64,000 nt of DNA from Pacificitalea manganoxidans (GTDB lineage: Bacteria > Pseudomonadota > Alphaproteobacteria > Rhodobacterales > Rhodobacteraceae): NCBI RefSeq assembly GCF_002504165.1, contig NZ_CP021404.1, forward strand, positions 2,542,001-2,606,000, read 5' to 3'. The notes under the pieces are model-generated. The model saw nothing but the letters and a program-made list of their open reading frames with translations, made no database searches and was not told where the DNA came from. A program made the translations under genes and the position numbers. Below, piece by piece: positions 54,380 through 62,952 of this stretch (position 1 is the first letter of the stretch; the number at the start of each line of letters is the position of its first letter).

Positions 54380-54499
54380 CTACGATCTGCAAATCGCAAA
54401 TCAGCAAATTGATGCATTCAGCACGCATTCGCGCGGAATTCGCGCCTCGCCCCGGCCCGCTCAGTGGACAGGTGCCTGCCGCGCGCGTAAAGGCCGATC

Positions 54500-55756
54500 A
54501 TGGCATCCAGACCCAAATCCGTGCTCTTTGATCGCAGCACCCCGCCCCATATCATAACGCTTGTCCTGTTGGCGGGGCTGGCGGCGTTGACGATGAACAT
54601 TTTCGTCCCCTCGCTGCCCGCTATGACGGTGGCGTTCGACACCGATTACACGATCATGGCGCAGGCGGTGACGTTCTATCTGGCGATGTCGGCGCTGCTG
54701 CAACTGGTGATCGGGCCGATTTCCGACCGCTACGGGCGGCGCGCGGTGATGCTGGGGTCGGTCGCGTTGTTCCTGCTGGCGACGCTGGGCACGATTTTCA
54801 CCGAGAATGTGCAGACCTTTCTCATTTTCCGCATGGCGCAGGCGGTGATCGCCACCGGGCTGGTGCTGAGCCGGGCGGTGGTGCGCGACATGTTCGGCGC
54901 CGATGAGGCCGCTTCGATGATCGGCTATGTCACGATGGGCATGGCCGTGGTGCCGATGGTGGGTCCGGTGATTGGCGGGCTGTTGCAGGAGCAGTTCGGC
55001 TGGCAGTCGAACTTCTGGCTGCTGTTCGGGGCCGGTGTGCTGGTGCTGTGGCTGGTCTGGGTCGATATGGGCGAGACCGGGCTGCGCAGCGGGCTGCGCT
55101 TTGCCGATCAGTTGCGGGAATATCCGCTGCTGCTGACCTCGCCCCGGTTCTGGGGCTATTGCAGCACCGCCGCCTGCACCACGGGCACGTTTTTCGCCTA
55201 TCTCGGCGGCGCGCCGCTGGTCGCGACCGATGTCTACGGGCTGAGCGCGGCGCAGACCGGGTTCTATTTCGCCTTTGCCGCACTGGGCTACATGGCGGGC
55301 AACTACCTGTCGGGGCGGCTGTCGTCGCGGATCGGCATCGACCGGATGGCGCTTTATGGCACGGTGCCGCCGCTGGTGGCGGTGATCGCGCTGCTGGTCA
55401 CGGTGCCGCTGGGGCTGCCGGGCTGGGCGTTTTTCGCGATGTTCGCGCTGGTCGGGCTGGGAAACGGGGTGTGCCTGCCCAATGCGATTTCCGGCATGTT
55501 GTCGGTGCGGCCGCATCTGGCCGGATCGGCCAGCGGGCTGGGCGGCGCGATCCAGATCGGCGGCGGGGCTGCGTTTTCGTCGGTCGCGGCGCTGTCGCTG
55601 GGCTATGGCACCGCGCCCTACCCCATCCTATTCCTGATGCTGCTCAGTTCGGCGGGCGCGTTGCTGTCGATCGTGCTGGTGGTGCGGCGCAACCGGCGGC
55701 TGGCGCGCGAGGCGCTACGCGCACAGGCGGAGGCGCCCGCGCAAGCGGAGGCTTGA
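54500..55756 (+). CDS. MFS transporter, Bcr/CflA family drug-efflux type
   Basis: 418 aa with 12 membrane helices. The inter-helix motif GPISDRYGRRAVML (motif A-like) and RAVVRDMFGADEAASMIGYV are typical of the Bcr/CflA subfamily. The start has AAAGG upstream. It is divergent from pccB and in front of pccR, sharing the PccR-site gap. Export of drugs, sulfonamide-like compounds or metabolites is possible; the link with propionate metabolism is positional only. Confidence 0.9.
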   Translation: MASRPKSVLFDRSTPPHIITLVLLAGLAALTMNIFVPSLPAMTVAFDTDYTIMAQAVTFYLAMSALLQLVIGPISDRYGRRAVMLGSVALFLLATLGTIFTENVQTFLIFRMAQAVIATGLVLSRAVVRDMFGADEAASMIGYVTMGMAVVPMVGPVIGGLLQEQFGWQSNFWLLFGAGVLVLWLVWVDMGETGLRSGLRFADQLREYPLLLTSPRFWGYCSTAACTTGTFFAYLGGAPLVATDVYGLSAAQTGFYFAFAALGYMAGNYLSGRLSSRIGIDRMALYGTVPPLVAVIALLVTVPLGLPGWAFFAMFALVGLGNGVCLPNAISGMLSVRPHLAGSASGLGGAIQIGGGAAFSSVAALSLGYGTAPYPILFLMLLSSAGALLSIVLVVRRNRRLAREALRAQAEAPAQAEA

Positions 55757-55765
55757 TCCCCGCGG

Positions 55766-55802
55766 TTTGCAAAGCCTAGTGTGACGCCAGCAAAGCTGCA
55801 AA
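55766..55802. promoter_or_regulatory. PccR autoregulatory site candidate
   Basis: TTTGCAAA at 55766-55773, then GCAAA-GCT-GCAAA at 55790-55802, directly upstream of the pccR start at 55815. The position overlaps the likely ribosome-binding region or core promoter, as for an autorepressor. Confidence 0.6.
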
Positions 55803-55814
55803 GAGGCGCACGCA

Positions 55815-57212
55815 ATGGCCCAACAAAAACTCTATGCCGGGGCCAAGCTGCGTGAGATCCGCACCCGGCTGTCGCTGACCCAGAAGGCCTTCGCGGAGAA
55901 GCTGGGCGTGTCCCTGCCCTACCTTAACCAGATGGAGCGCAACAACCGCCCCGTGAGCACCGGCGTCGTGCTGGCGCTGGCGCAGGAGTTCGGCTTTGAC
56001 GTCGCCGAGCTGAGCACGGGGGACACCGAGCGGCTGGTGTCGGACATGCGCGAGGCCTTGGCCGATCAGGCGTTTTCGTCGATGCCGCCGCTGGCGGATT
56101 TGCGGCTGGCGGCGTCCAATGCCCCGGCGCTGGCGCGCGCGTTTCTGGAACTGCATCAAGCCTACCGGCAAACCTATGAGCGGCTGGCCTCGCTTGATTC
56201 CGCGCTGGGGCGCGCATCGGTCGACCGGACGATTTCACCGTGGGAAGAGGTGCGCGACTTCTTTCATTATTGCGACAATTACCTCGACGCGCTGGACCGC
56301 GCGGCGGAGCGGTTGGACGCGGGCGGCGATGCGGAGGCCGCGGCAGTGGCGCAACTGGAGGCGCGCGGCGTAACCCTGCGCATGGCCGAGGAAACCGCGC
56401 TGCGCCATTACGACCCCGAGCGCCGGGTTCTGACCCTGTCGTCGCGCAGCAACGCCGCCACGCGGCGGTTTCAGTTGCTGCATCAGTTTGCCCTGATCGC
56501 ACAGGCGCCGCTGCTGGACGCGACACTGGATCTGGCGCGATTTCAGACGGAGGAAGCCCGCGACATCGCGCGGATCGGGCTCGCCAACTATTTCGCCGGG
56601 GCCGCGCAGATGCCCTATCTGCGGTTCCTTACTGCCGCGCGCCACACCCGCCACGATCTGGAGCGGCTGGCGGAGCGGTTCGGCGCCTCGATCGAGCAGG
56701 TGGCGCATCGGCTGTCCACGCTGCAACGACCGGGGGCCAAAGGGGTGCCGTTCTTCTTCGTGCGGGTCGATCAGGCGGGCACGATCACCAAACGCCATTC
56801 CGCGACACGGATGCAATTCGCGCGGTTCGGCGGGGCCTGCCCGCTATGGAATGTGCATCGCGCCTTTGAAACGCCGGGCCAGTTCCTGCGGCAATTGGCG
56901 GAAACCCCGGATGGGGAGCGCTATGTGTCGCTGGCGCGCGATGTGTCGAAACCGGGTGGCGCATGGGGTGCGCCGGTGCGGCGCTATGCCATCGCGCTGG
57001 GGTGTCAGGTCGCCCATGCGCCCGATCTGGTCTATGCCGACGGGCTGGATGTGGGGCGGCCTGCCGCATTTGAGCCGATCGGCATTTCCTGCCGGATCTG
57101 CGAGCGGCTGGACTGTCACCAACGTTCGGTTCCGCCGCTGGAACGACGGCTGAGCATCAATCCCGACCGGCGCGAGATCCTGCCCTACCGGATCAGCGTG
57201 CTGGGGGATTGA
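55815..57212 (+). CDS. pccR: ScfR family regulator of propionyl-CoA carboxylase
   Basis: 465 aa. Residues about 10-65 are an XRE-type HTH (REIRTRLSLTQKAFAEKLGVSLPYLNQME, quoted in part). The centre holds an IrrE/ImmA-like helical region (FQLLHQFALIAQAP), and the C-terminal DUF2083-like part includes ISCRICERLDCHQRSVPPL with a C-x2-C-x4-C cluster that could bind iron-sulfur or zinc. This architecture is the short-chain fatty acyl-CoA regulator family (RamB, MccR, PccR). Location beside pccB with matching operator sites identifies it as PccR, which senses propionyl-CoA status. Confidence 0.92.
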   Translation: MAQQKLYAGAKLREIRTRLSLTQKAFAEKLGVSLPYLNQMERNNRPVSTGVVLALAQEFGFDVAELSTGDTERLVSDMREALADQAFSSMPPLADLRLAASNAPALARAFLELHQAYRQTYERLASLDSALGRASVDRTISPWEEVRDFFHYCDNYLDALDRAAERLDAGGDAEAAAVAQLEARGVTLRMAEETALRHYDPERRVLTLSSRSNAATRRFQLLHQFALIAQAPLLDATLDLARFQTEEARDIARIGLANYFAGAAQMPYLRFLTAARHTRHDLERLAERFGASIEQVAHRLSTLQRPGAKGVPFFFVRVDQAGTITKRHSATRMQFARFGGACPLWNVHRAFETPGQFLRQLAETPDGERYVSLARDVSKPGGAWGAPVRRYAIALGCQVAHAPDLVYADGLDVGRPAAFEPIGISCRICERLDCHQRSVPPLERRLSINPDRREILPYRISVLGD

Positions 57213-57214
57213 GC

Positions 57215-57676
57215 ATGATCGTCGGGGTCATCTCGGACACGCATGGGCTGCTGCGCCCTGAAGCCATCGCCGCGTTGCAGGGTGTCGACGCGATCCTGCA
57301 TGGCGGCGATATCGGCCCGGAGCAGGTCCTGACCGATCTGGAGCGCATCGCGCCGGTCACGGCCATCCGCGGCAATGTCGATACTGCCCCGTGGTGCGCC
57401 GCCCTGCCGGAGACGCGGGTTCTGACGCTGGCGGGGGTGACGATCCACATGCTGCACGATCTGAAGACGCTGGGCGCCGACCCGGCGGCGGAGGGCTACG
57501 GCGTGGTCATCTCCGGCCATTCGCACAAACCCCTGATCGAGCGGCGGGACGGTGTGCTGTATCTCAACCCCGGAAGCGCGGGGCGGCGGCGGTTTCGGTT
57601 GCCAGTGACGCTGGCGCGGCTGAATCTGCGCGATGCGGCGCGGCCGCGCGCGGATCTGGTGACGCTCGACGTCTGA
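57215..57676 (+). CDS. YfcE-type metallophosphoesterase
   Basis: 153 aa calcineurin-like phosphodiesterase. Metal motifs are visible as ISDTHG (D-x-H), HGGDIG (G-D), RGNVD (G-N) and SGHSHKP (GHSH). The ATG at 57215 has GGGGGA upstream, 3 nt after the pccR stop. YfcE-like enzymes cleave phosphodiesters in the cytosol, natural substrate unknown. Co-transcription with pccR is likely. Confidence 0.9.
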   Translation: MIVGVISDTHGLLRPEAIAALQGVDAILHGGDIGPEQVLTDLERIAPVTAIRGNVDTAPWCAALPETRVLTLAGVTIHMLHDLKTLGADPAAEGYGVVISGHSHKPLIERRDGVLYLNPGSAGRRRFRLPVTLARLNLRDAARPRADLVTLDV

Positions 57677-57702
57677 GCCACGGCGGGGAATTGGGGGTAA
57701 CC

Positions 57703-57722
57703 GGGCCGGCGGGGGCCGGCCC
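57703..57722. terminator. Hairpin between convergent phosphoesterase and EA-protein genes
   Basis: A perfect 8-bp stem (GGGCCGGC / GCCGGCCC) with a GGGG loop in the 176-nt convergent gap. There is no T tract. Confidence 0.5.
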
Positions 57723-57852
57723 ATCACTCGTTACGAACCTCTGTGACCGGGGGCGTCGGCCTCAATCAGTTCGGCCCGCCAAGGCGGGAGATCACGGCAC
57801 ACGTCGCCCGCGCACGGGGGCTGCGGGGAGGCCGTCAAACAGGGCAGAAGGA

Positions 57853-60800
57853 TCAGGCGCGGCGCTGTTCGGGCCGATACTGGCTGTCCTTCGCGATGGT
57901 GAATTTCCCGGCTTCGACCTTGCGGATGCGGCCCTGACGCAGAAGCTGCCCAAAGAGCCGCAGGCTTTCCTCGCGTTTCAGGTCTTCCTGTTCGGTCAGG
58001 TCGGTCACTTGTTTCATCAGTTGCGGATGGGTGAAATGCGGCGCGCCTTCGACGTAGGAGACATAGGCCGCGGCGCATTCCAGCAGATCCTTGAACCCTG
58101 CCGCGCCCATCCGTTCGGCGAATTGGCCGAAGGTTTCGGACGCCACGCGGCTGGTATCGGCGGCGGGAGACGGCGCTGCGGTTTCGGCATCGGGGCGGGC
58201 GTAGCTGATATCGCCGGGCGTGACGCGGCGCGGACGGACCACAACGCGCACCTTCTGCGAGGGGCGCGCAGCGCGGGCGTCATCGATGCGCTGCTGCGAC
58301 ACCAGCACCAGCGGCGGCTGCGGGCCACGGCGGCGGGCGGGATCGGCCTGCGGCGCCTGCCGGGGGCGGACCACCTTGGCCAGATCCTCGCGGTAGGGTT
58401 CGGCTTCTTTCGGGTCATCCTTGCGGCGGCGGTCGCGGCCTTCGGCACGGGCGGCGGCAACGGCGGCTTTCAGATGCGCGATGGCGGAGCGGCGGCGACG
58501 GTTTTCGGCGCCTTGCAGCTTTGTGTTGGTTTCCTCGATCAGACGCGCGACCCGCTCATCATCGGCGGGTTTATCCTCGATCAGTGAATTGCGGCGCGCG
58601 GCGTGGCGCTCTGCCTCGGCAGAAGGCGCCGCCGGTTGCGGTGCGGGATCAGCCGCTGTGTCGGGGTCGGGTTCGGGATCGGCCACGGCATCAGGCGCGG
58701 GTTCTGCGCGGTCCTCCTCGGCGTCGAGTTCGGCGGCAAGCGCGGTTTCAAAATCCGGCTCCGCGACGGGTTCGGCACTATCGTCGGAGGCCGTGGGCTC
58801 GGACGACAGATCGGGGGCTGTGGCACCGTCGGTTGCTTCGGGCTGCGGCGCTGCGTCCTTGGCCGGTGCCGGGGTTCCGGCAAGATCGGCCAGAACGGCG
58901 GCCATCAGATCGTCGGTGTCGTCTTCGTCAGTGGCCGTGTCCGTGTCGGTCTCGGGTTCGGCGGCGGCGGCGGTTGTGTCCGAGAGGGGATCGGGCAGGT
59001 CCAGCGCGCCCTCGTCCTCAAGCGCGGCGAGTTCGCGGGCCAGCTCGGCCTCCTCCTCCGCGCTGAGCGCGGCGGGGGTTTCGATGCCGGCGTCGGTGTC
59101 GGCCAAGTCTGCATCGGCGGCGGCCAGGTCTGCATCAGCTTCGGCATCGGCATCGGGCAGAATCGGGTCGGCATCGGCCAGCGCGGTGCGCAGGCGGTCC
59201 ATCTCGTCGATATCAAACCCGGCAGCGGATGCCTCGGCGGTGTCCGGCGTATCGGTCACGTCCGCCGGGGCAAGCTCGCTCGCTGCGCCTTCGACGGCGG
59301 CAAGCGCGGCCATCGACGGATGGGCCATATCCTCTTCGCTGACCTTGATCAGACGCGCCTGCGCCCGGTCGCGGGTGCGCGAGGGGTCGCGATCCCACAG
59401 ACCGTGACGCGGGTCGTGATCGGGCAGGTCCAGCGCACGGGGGGCGACGGCTACGGGGGCGTCGGCGTCCTCGGGCGCGGGGAGTGTTTCGGCGGAGACA
59501 TCGATGACCGGGGTGGCTTCGTCGCTGGTCTCAGCGGCGGCGGTGTCGTCGGATTCGAGCGCGGCGGGGGCGTCTTCGGTCGCTTCGTCCGCGGCACTGT
59601 CGTCCTCGGCGGTCTCGGAGTCGGCGGCTTCAATTTCGGGCGCTTCGGCGGTGTCAGTTGCGGCATGTTCGGATGCGGTGGGCGCATCCTCGGCCCCGGC
59701 GCTGGTGGCGCTGCTGTCATCGGCGGCATCGGTCGGGGCGGTCGCAACTTCGTCGGGCGCGTCTTCTGGGGACACGTCGCGTTGCAGTGCGTCGTCGTCG
59801 AGAGCCTCCACCGCTTCGGCTTCGGCTTCGGCTTCGGCTTCGGCTTCGGCTTCGGCTTCGGCTTCGGCTTCGGCTTCGGCTTCGGCTTCGGCTTCGGCTT
59901 CGGCTTCGGCTTCGGCTTCGGCTTCGGCTTCGGCTTCGGCTTCGGCTTCGGCTTCGGCTTCGGCTTCGGCTTCGAAAGGGTCTGCCTCCGCGGCGGCAGG
60001 GGAAGAGGCAATGTCCTCGGCGGGCGCAATATCGGGGGCCGCGTCCGGGGTCGCGTCCGGGGTCGTGTTCGGCTCGGCGCTGTCCGCATCCTGCGGCGCG
60101 TCAGAGCTTTGTTCGGCAGAGAAAGGCACGGGCGATTCGGGCGTCGGCGCGCCGGTCGCATCGTCTTCGTCGTCCTGCCAGAGGATCGGGCCTGCGCCGC
60201 CTGCCGAAAGCTCCTCGATCACGTCGGGATCGGCGACAGGCTCCGCTGCGGCGGCCGCGGGCTGCAGGGCGTCTGCCGTGTCCGACAGGCGCTGCGTCGC
60301 GGTATCCACGGGATCGGCCTGCGAAACGGCATTCGCGCGCTCCGCGTCCCATGTGGCAGCGGGCGCGGGGGCGGCATCGTCAAGGTTGTCTTCCGCGTCG
60401 GGATCGACCTCGGCGGGCAGAAATGCCTGCGCGTTCGTCGCCTCCGAGATCACGGCGCCGGTGCGAGCCTGCGCCACGACGGCGCGGATGCGGGCGAGCT
60501 TGGCCGCGACGCTGTCCGCTTGCGGATCAGCGGCGGTGGGGGCCGGGGCCGGTTGCGCGGCGGGTTTGGCATCTGCCGTGCGGGGGGCAGCCGATTCGGC
60601 TGCGGCGGGCTGCGCCGTAGCAGAGGCGGGTTTGGCGGCGGCGGCGTTCGCAGGTGTATCGGCGGCCTGGTCTGCGGCAGCTGCGTTGGGCTCAGCTTTG
60701 GCAGGCTCAGCTTTAGCAGGCTCGGCTTCGGGGGCGGGCGCCGGATCGGCGCTTGGCCGCAGCGTAATGCCGGAATTGGTCAACCGGGCCTCGACCCGGC

Positions 60801-61002
60801 GATGCATCTCTTTCTCGACAATGCGTTGCAGCATTTCGGCGTCAGGCGTCGGAGGCTCCGCCCCAAAGAACCGGTCATCCGCAGCCAGATCGCGGAAATA
60901 TTCGGCGATGGCCTTCATCGTGCCAAAGGAATCGTCGAACCCCTCAAGGGTGCACGAGAAGGTTCCGTAGGACACGGTCAGAATCTTGCTGGCTCCAACC
61001 AT
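57853..61002 (-). CDS. Large acidic Ala/Glu-rich protein with conserved ends
   Basis: 1049 aa from the ATG at 61002. The first ~60 residues (KILTVSYGTFSCTLEGF, AIAEYFRDLAADDRFFG) and the last ~95 residues (FGQFAERMGAAGFKDLLECAAAYVSYVEG, REESLRLFGQLLRQGRIRKVEAGKF, quoted in part) are conserved-looking globular segments; the middle ~850 residues are low-complexity Asp/Glu/Ala/Pro. A run of 27 GCTTCG copies (plus strand) encodes 54 residues of Glu-Ala. There is no signal peptide. Homologues with these ends occur across Rhodobacterales as hypothetical proteins. A cytosolic scaffold or chromosome-associated role is conceivable but unproven. Confidence 0.85.
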   Translation of the reverse strand: MVGASKILTVSYGTFSCTLEGFDDSFGTMKAIAEYFRDLAADDRFFGAEPPTPDAEMLQRIVEKEMHRRVEARLTNSGITLRPSADPAPAPEAEPAKAEPAKAEPNAAAADQAADTPANAAAAKPASATAQPAAAESAAPRTADAKPAAQPAPAPTAADPQADSVAAKLARIRAVVAQARTGAVISEATNAQAFLPAEVDPDAEDNLDDAAPAPAATWDAERANAVSQADPVDTATQRLSDTADALQPAAAAAEPVADPDVIEELSAGGAGPILWQDDEDDATGAPTPESPVPFSAEQSSDAPQDADSAEPNTTPDATPDAAPDIAPAEDIASSPAAAEADPFEAEAEAEAEAEAEAEAEAEAEAEAEAEAEAEAEAEAEAEAEAEAEAEAEAEAEAVEALDDDALQRDVSPEDAPDEVATAPTDAADDSSATSAGAEDAPTASEHAATDTAEAPEIEAADSETAEDDSAADEATEDAPAALESDDTAAAETSDEATPVIDVSAETLPAPEDADAPVAVAPRALDLPDHDPRHGLWDRDPSRTRDRAQARLIKVSEEDMAHPSMAALAAVEGAASELAPADVTDTPDTAEASAAGFDIDEMDRLRTALADADPILPDADAEADADLAAADADLADTDAGIETPAALSAEEEAELARELAALEDEGALDLPDPLSDTTAAAAEPETDTDTATDEDDTDDLMAAVLADLAGTPAPAKDAAPQPEATDGATAPDLSSEPTASDDSAEPVAEPDFETALAAELDAEEDRAEPAPDAVADPEPDPDTAADPAPQPAAPSAEAERHAARRNSLIEDKPADDERVARLIEETNTKLQGAENRRRRSAIAHLKAAVAAARAEGRDRRRKDDPKEAEPYREDLAKVVRPRQAPQADPARRRGPQPPLVLVSQQRIDDARAARPSQKVRVVVRPRRVTPGDISYARPDAETAAPSPAADTSRVASETFGQFAERMGAAGFKDLLECAAAYVSYVEGAPHFTHPQLMKQVTDLTEQEDLKREESLRLFGQLLRQGRIRKVEAGKFTIAKDSQYRPEQRRA
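59813..59974 (-). repeat. (GCTTCG)27 hexanucleotide array inside the EA-protein gene
   Basis: 162 nt of uninterrupted GCTTCG, exactly 27 copies, with no base substitution. On the coding strand it reads GAAGCC or the shifted equivalent and gives Glu-Ala dipeptides. A perfect array of this length implies recent slippage. Confidence 0.99.
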
Positions 61003-61140
61003 CGCTTCACTCGCTTTCCTGCTACACATTGAGACCCTGTTTACCACGCATTGGTTCCCGAAACGGAACAAGACTGAGTTTTCATCGGTATCATTTCACG
61101 GCAGGATTGTGACGACGGGCCTGTGCGGGCATGTAGGGGC

Positions 61141-61821
61141 ATGAGCGATCCGATCCTGCGCAGCACCGCGCCTGTCACCTTGCTGGGCGGGGGCGAGGCC
61201 CCTTCCGACCTGCTGTCCGAGGCGCTGCGCCATGCGCCCGATCTGGTCTGTGCCGATGGCGGCGCGGACCGGGCGCTGGCTGCCGGGCTGATGCCGCAGG
61301 CGGTGATCGGCGACCTCGATTCGATATCGGCGCAGGCGCGGGTGGCGGTGCCGCCGGAGCGTTTGCACCCGATCCCCGAGCAAGACAGCACCGATTTCGA
61401 CAAATGCCTGCGCCACATTGCGGCACCGCTGGTTTTGGGGGTCGGGTTTCTGGGCGGTCGCGTGGATCATGAACTGGCGGCGTTCAGCACGCTGGTGACG
61501 CGCTGCGACCGGCCTTGCGTATTGCTGGGCGCGCGGGATGTGATCTGCGTCGCGCCGCCCGACTGCACGCTGGCCGTGGCCGAGGGCACGCGGGTCTCTC
61601 TCTATCCGCTGGCGCGGGTGGCGGGGGTATCGCAGGGCCTGCGCTGGCCGATCGAGGGGCTGGATTTCGCGCCCGACCGCCGCATCGGCACGTCAAACAT
61701 GGCCGCGGCCAGTGGCACCGTGCGGCTGCGCTTCGACGCGCCGGGGATGCTGCTTATCCTGCCGCGTCGGTGTTTGACGGTGATGATGACGGCCCTGCTG
61801 CATGCGCCGGGGTGGCGGTGA
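61141..61821 (+). CDS. thiN: Thiamine diphosphokinase
   Basis: 226 aa. VTLLGGGEAPSDLL and ADGGADRALAAGLMPQAVIGDLDS (nucleotide-binding and the GDLDS metal motif), DSTDFDKCL, LGGRVDHELA and late TSNMAAASG are all typical of ThiN, each seen in part. It uses ATP to make thiamine diphosphate. The ATG at 61141 lies close to the divergent EA-protein start. The 3' end overlaps the convergent DMT gene by 68 nt. Confidence 0.92.
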   Translation: MSDPILRSTAPVTLLGGGEAPSDLLSEALRHAPDLVCADGGADRALAAGLMPQAVIGDLDSISAQARVAVPPERLHPIPEQDSTDFDKCLRHIAAPLVLGVGFLGGRVDHELAAFSTLVTRCDRPCVLLGARDVICVAPPDCTLAVAEGTRVSLYPLARVAGVSQGLRWPIEGLDFAPDRRIGTSNMAAASGTVRLRFDAPGMLLILPRRCLTVMMTALLHAPGWR

Positions 61822-62719
61822 TCCGGGCTTTCTGCGCCAGCGCGCGTTCGCGGAAAACGATATAGAGCCCCGACCCCATCACGATAGAAATCCCCACCAG
61901 CGCCAGCCCATCGGGAAACTCGCTGAAGAGGAACAGCCCGATCAGGGTGGCAATCGGGATTTCCAGATATTGCATCGGCGCCAGCGTGGCGGCGGGCGCA
62001 AAGCGCAGCGACCATGTCATGAACAGATGCGCCGCCGTGCCAGTGCAGCCCAGCGCGATCAGCAGCGGCCAATGCCCGGCGCGCGGGGGCTCCCACGCCA
62101 ACAGCGGAATATCGCTGCCCTGCCCCGCCAGCAAGATCGCGCCACAGATCGGCAGGGCCATCAGCGCGCTGAGCGCCTGTAGCGGGATTGCGTCGACCTC
62201 GCGCGCGATGACGCGGGTGGTCAGCATGAAGCTGGCGAAAAACACCGCCACCGCAAGCGGCAGAAGCGCGGCCATGCCCACGGCGGCAAAGCTGGGCTGA
62301 ATCACCAGAAGCGTGCCGAGGAACCCTATGAAGCACGCGATCAGCCGCCGGGGGCCGACTTCCTCATCCAGCAGGAGCCAGCCCAGCAGCAACAGCAGAA
62401 ACGGCATGACAAAGGCGATGGCGATGGCATCGGCCAGCGGCAGGTAGGTCAGCGCCAGAAACATCGCGGTGATGCCGCCGATATGAAACAGCGTCCGCAG
62501 CAGCGTGAAGCCCAGAACCCGGCGGGAGACCCGCATCCCCGCCGCCCCGCGTGTGGCCAGCACCAAGGGCGTCATCAGCACCGCCTGAAACCCGAAGCGG
62601 ATCAGCACCAGCTCCCCCACCGGTAGCTGCGCGCCAAGGATCTTGGCCAGCGCATCGCCCAGCGGCGCAAGCAGGCAGAACATCAGCATCATCAGGATGC
62701 CGAGCATCGGACGGTCCAT
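61754..62719 (-). CDS. DMT superfamily transporter (EamA domains)
   Basis: 321 aa with ten membrane helices in two EamA repeats: PLGDALAKILGAQLPVGELVLIRFGFQ in the first and TGTAAHLFMTWSLRFAPAATLAPMQYLEIPIA in the second, quoted in part. YLPLADAIAIAFVMPFLLLLLGWLLLDEEVG is the typical helix 4-5 region. It probably exports or imports metabolites. The ATG at 62719 is chosen; the frame runs further upstream into the repeat region without a ribosome site. The 3' end overlaps thiN on the opposite strand. Confidence 0.9.
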   Translation of the reverse strand: MDRPMLGILMMLMFCLLAPLGDALAKILGAQLPVGELVLIRFGFQAVLMTPLVLATRGAAGMRVSRRVLGFTLLRTLFHIGGITAMFLALTYLPLADAIAIAFVMPFLLLLLGWLLLDEEVGPRRLIACFIGFLGTLLVIQPSFAAVGMAALLPLAVAVFFASFMLTTRVIAREVDAIPLQALSALMALPICGAILLAGQGSDIPLLAWEPPRAGHWPLLIALGCTGTAAHLFMTWSLRFAPAATLAPMQYLEIPIATLIGLFLFSEFPDGLALVGISIVMGSGLYIVFRERALAQKARITATPAHAAGPSSSPSNTDAAG

Positions 62720-62952
62720 ATGCGGCTCCGGGGGTTGCTGCGCACCCTGAGTGGTGCGGTGGCCCGGACGGTGGCAGCGAACGCCGACCGGGGCAAGATG
62801 GGGCGGCGGTTTGGAGCGGGATTGTCGCGCATCGGTCGCTTGCCTGAGGTGGGGTGCTGCGGGAGGCGTGCGGCAGTGTTTTGTCGCGACAGAGGCTCTC
62901 CGCTCCGGGGGCAGGACGGGGTGGCGAGACGGTTGCACACAGCGCACCGCGA

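Noticed and set aside
58603-61032. Long Gly/Phe-rich and Ser/Ala-rich frames opposite the EA-repeat gene
   Set aside because: They are complements of the low-complexity repeat (GFGFGF and SASASA). The minus-strand frame has conserved ends and a sensible start, the others do not.
61003-61140. TPP riboswitch before thiN
   Set aside because: The conserved CUGAGA and ACCUGA-type elements of the TPP aptamer are not seen and the leader is short. A small dyad GTTCC/GGAAC at 61054-61069 is all that is present.
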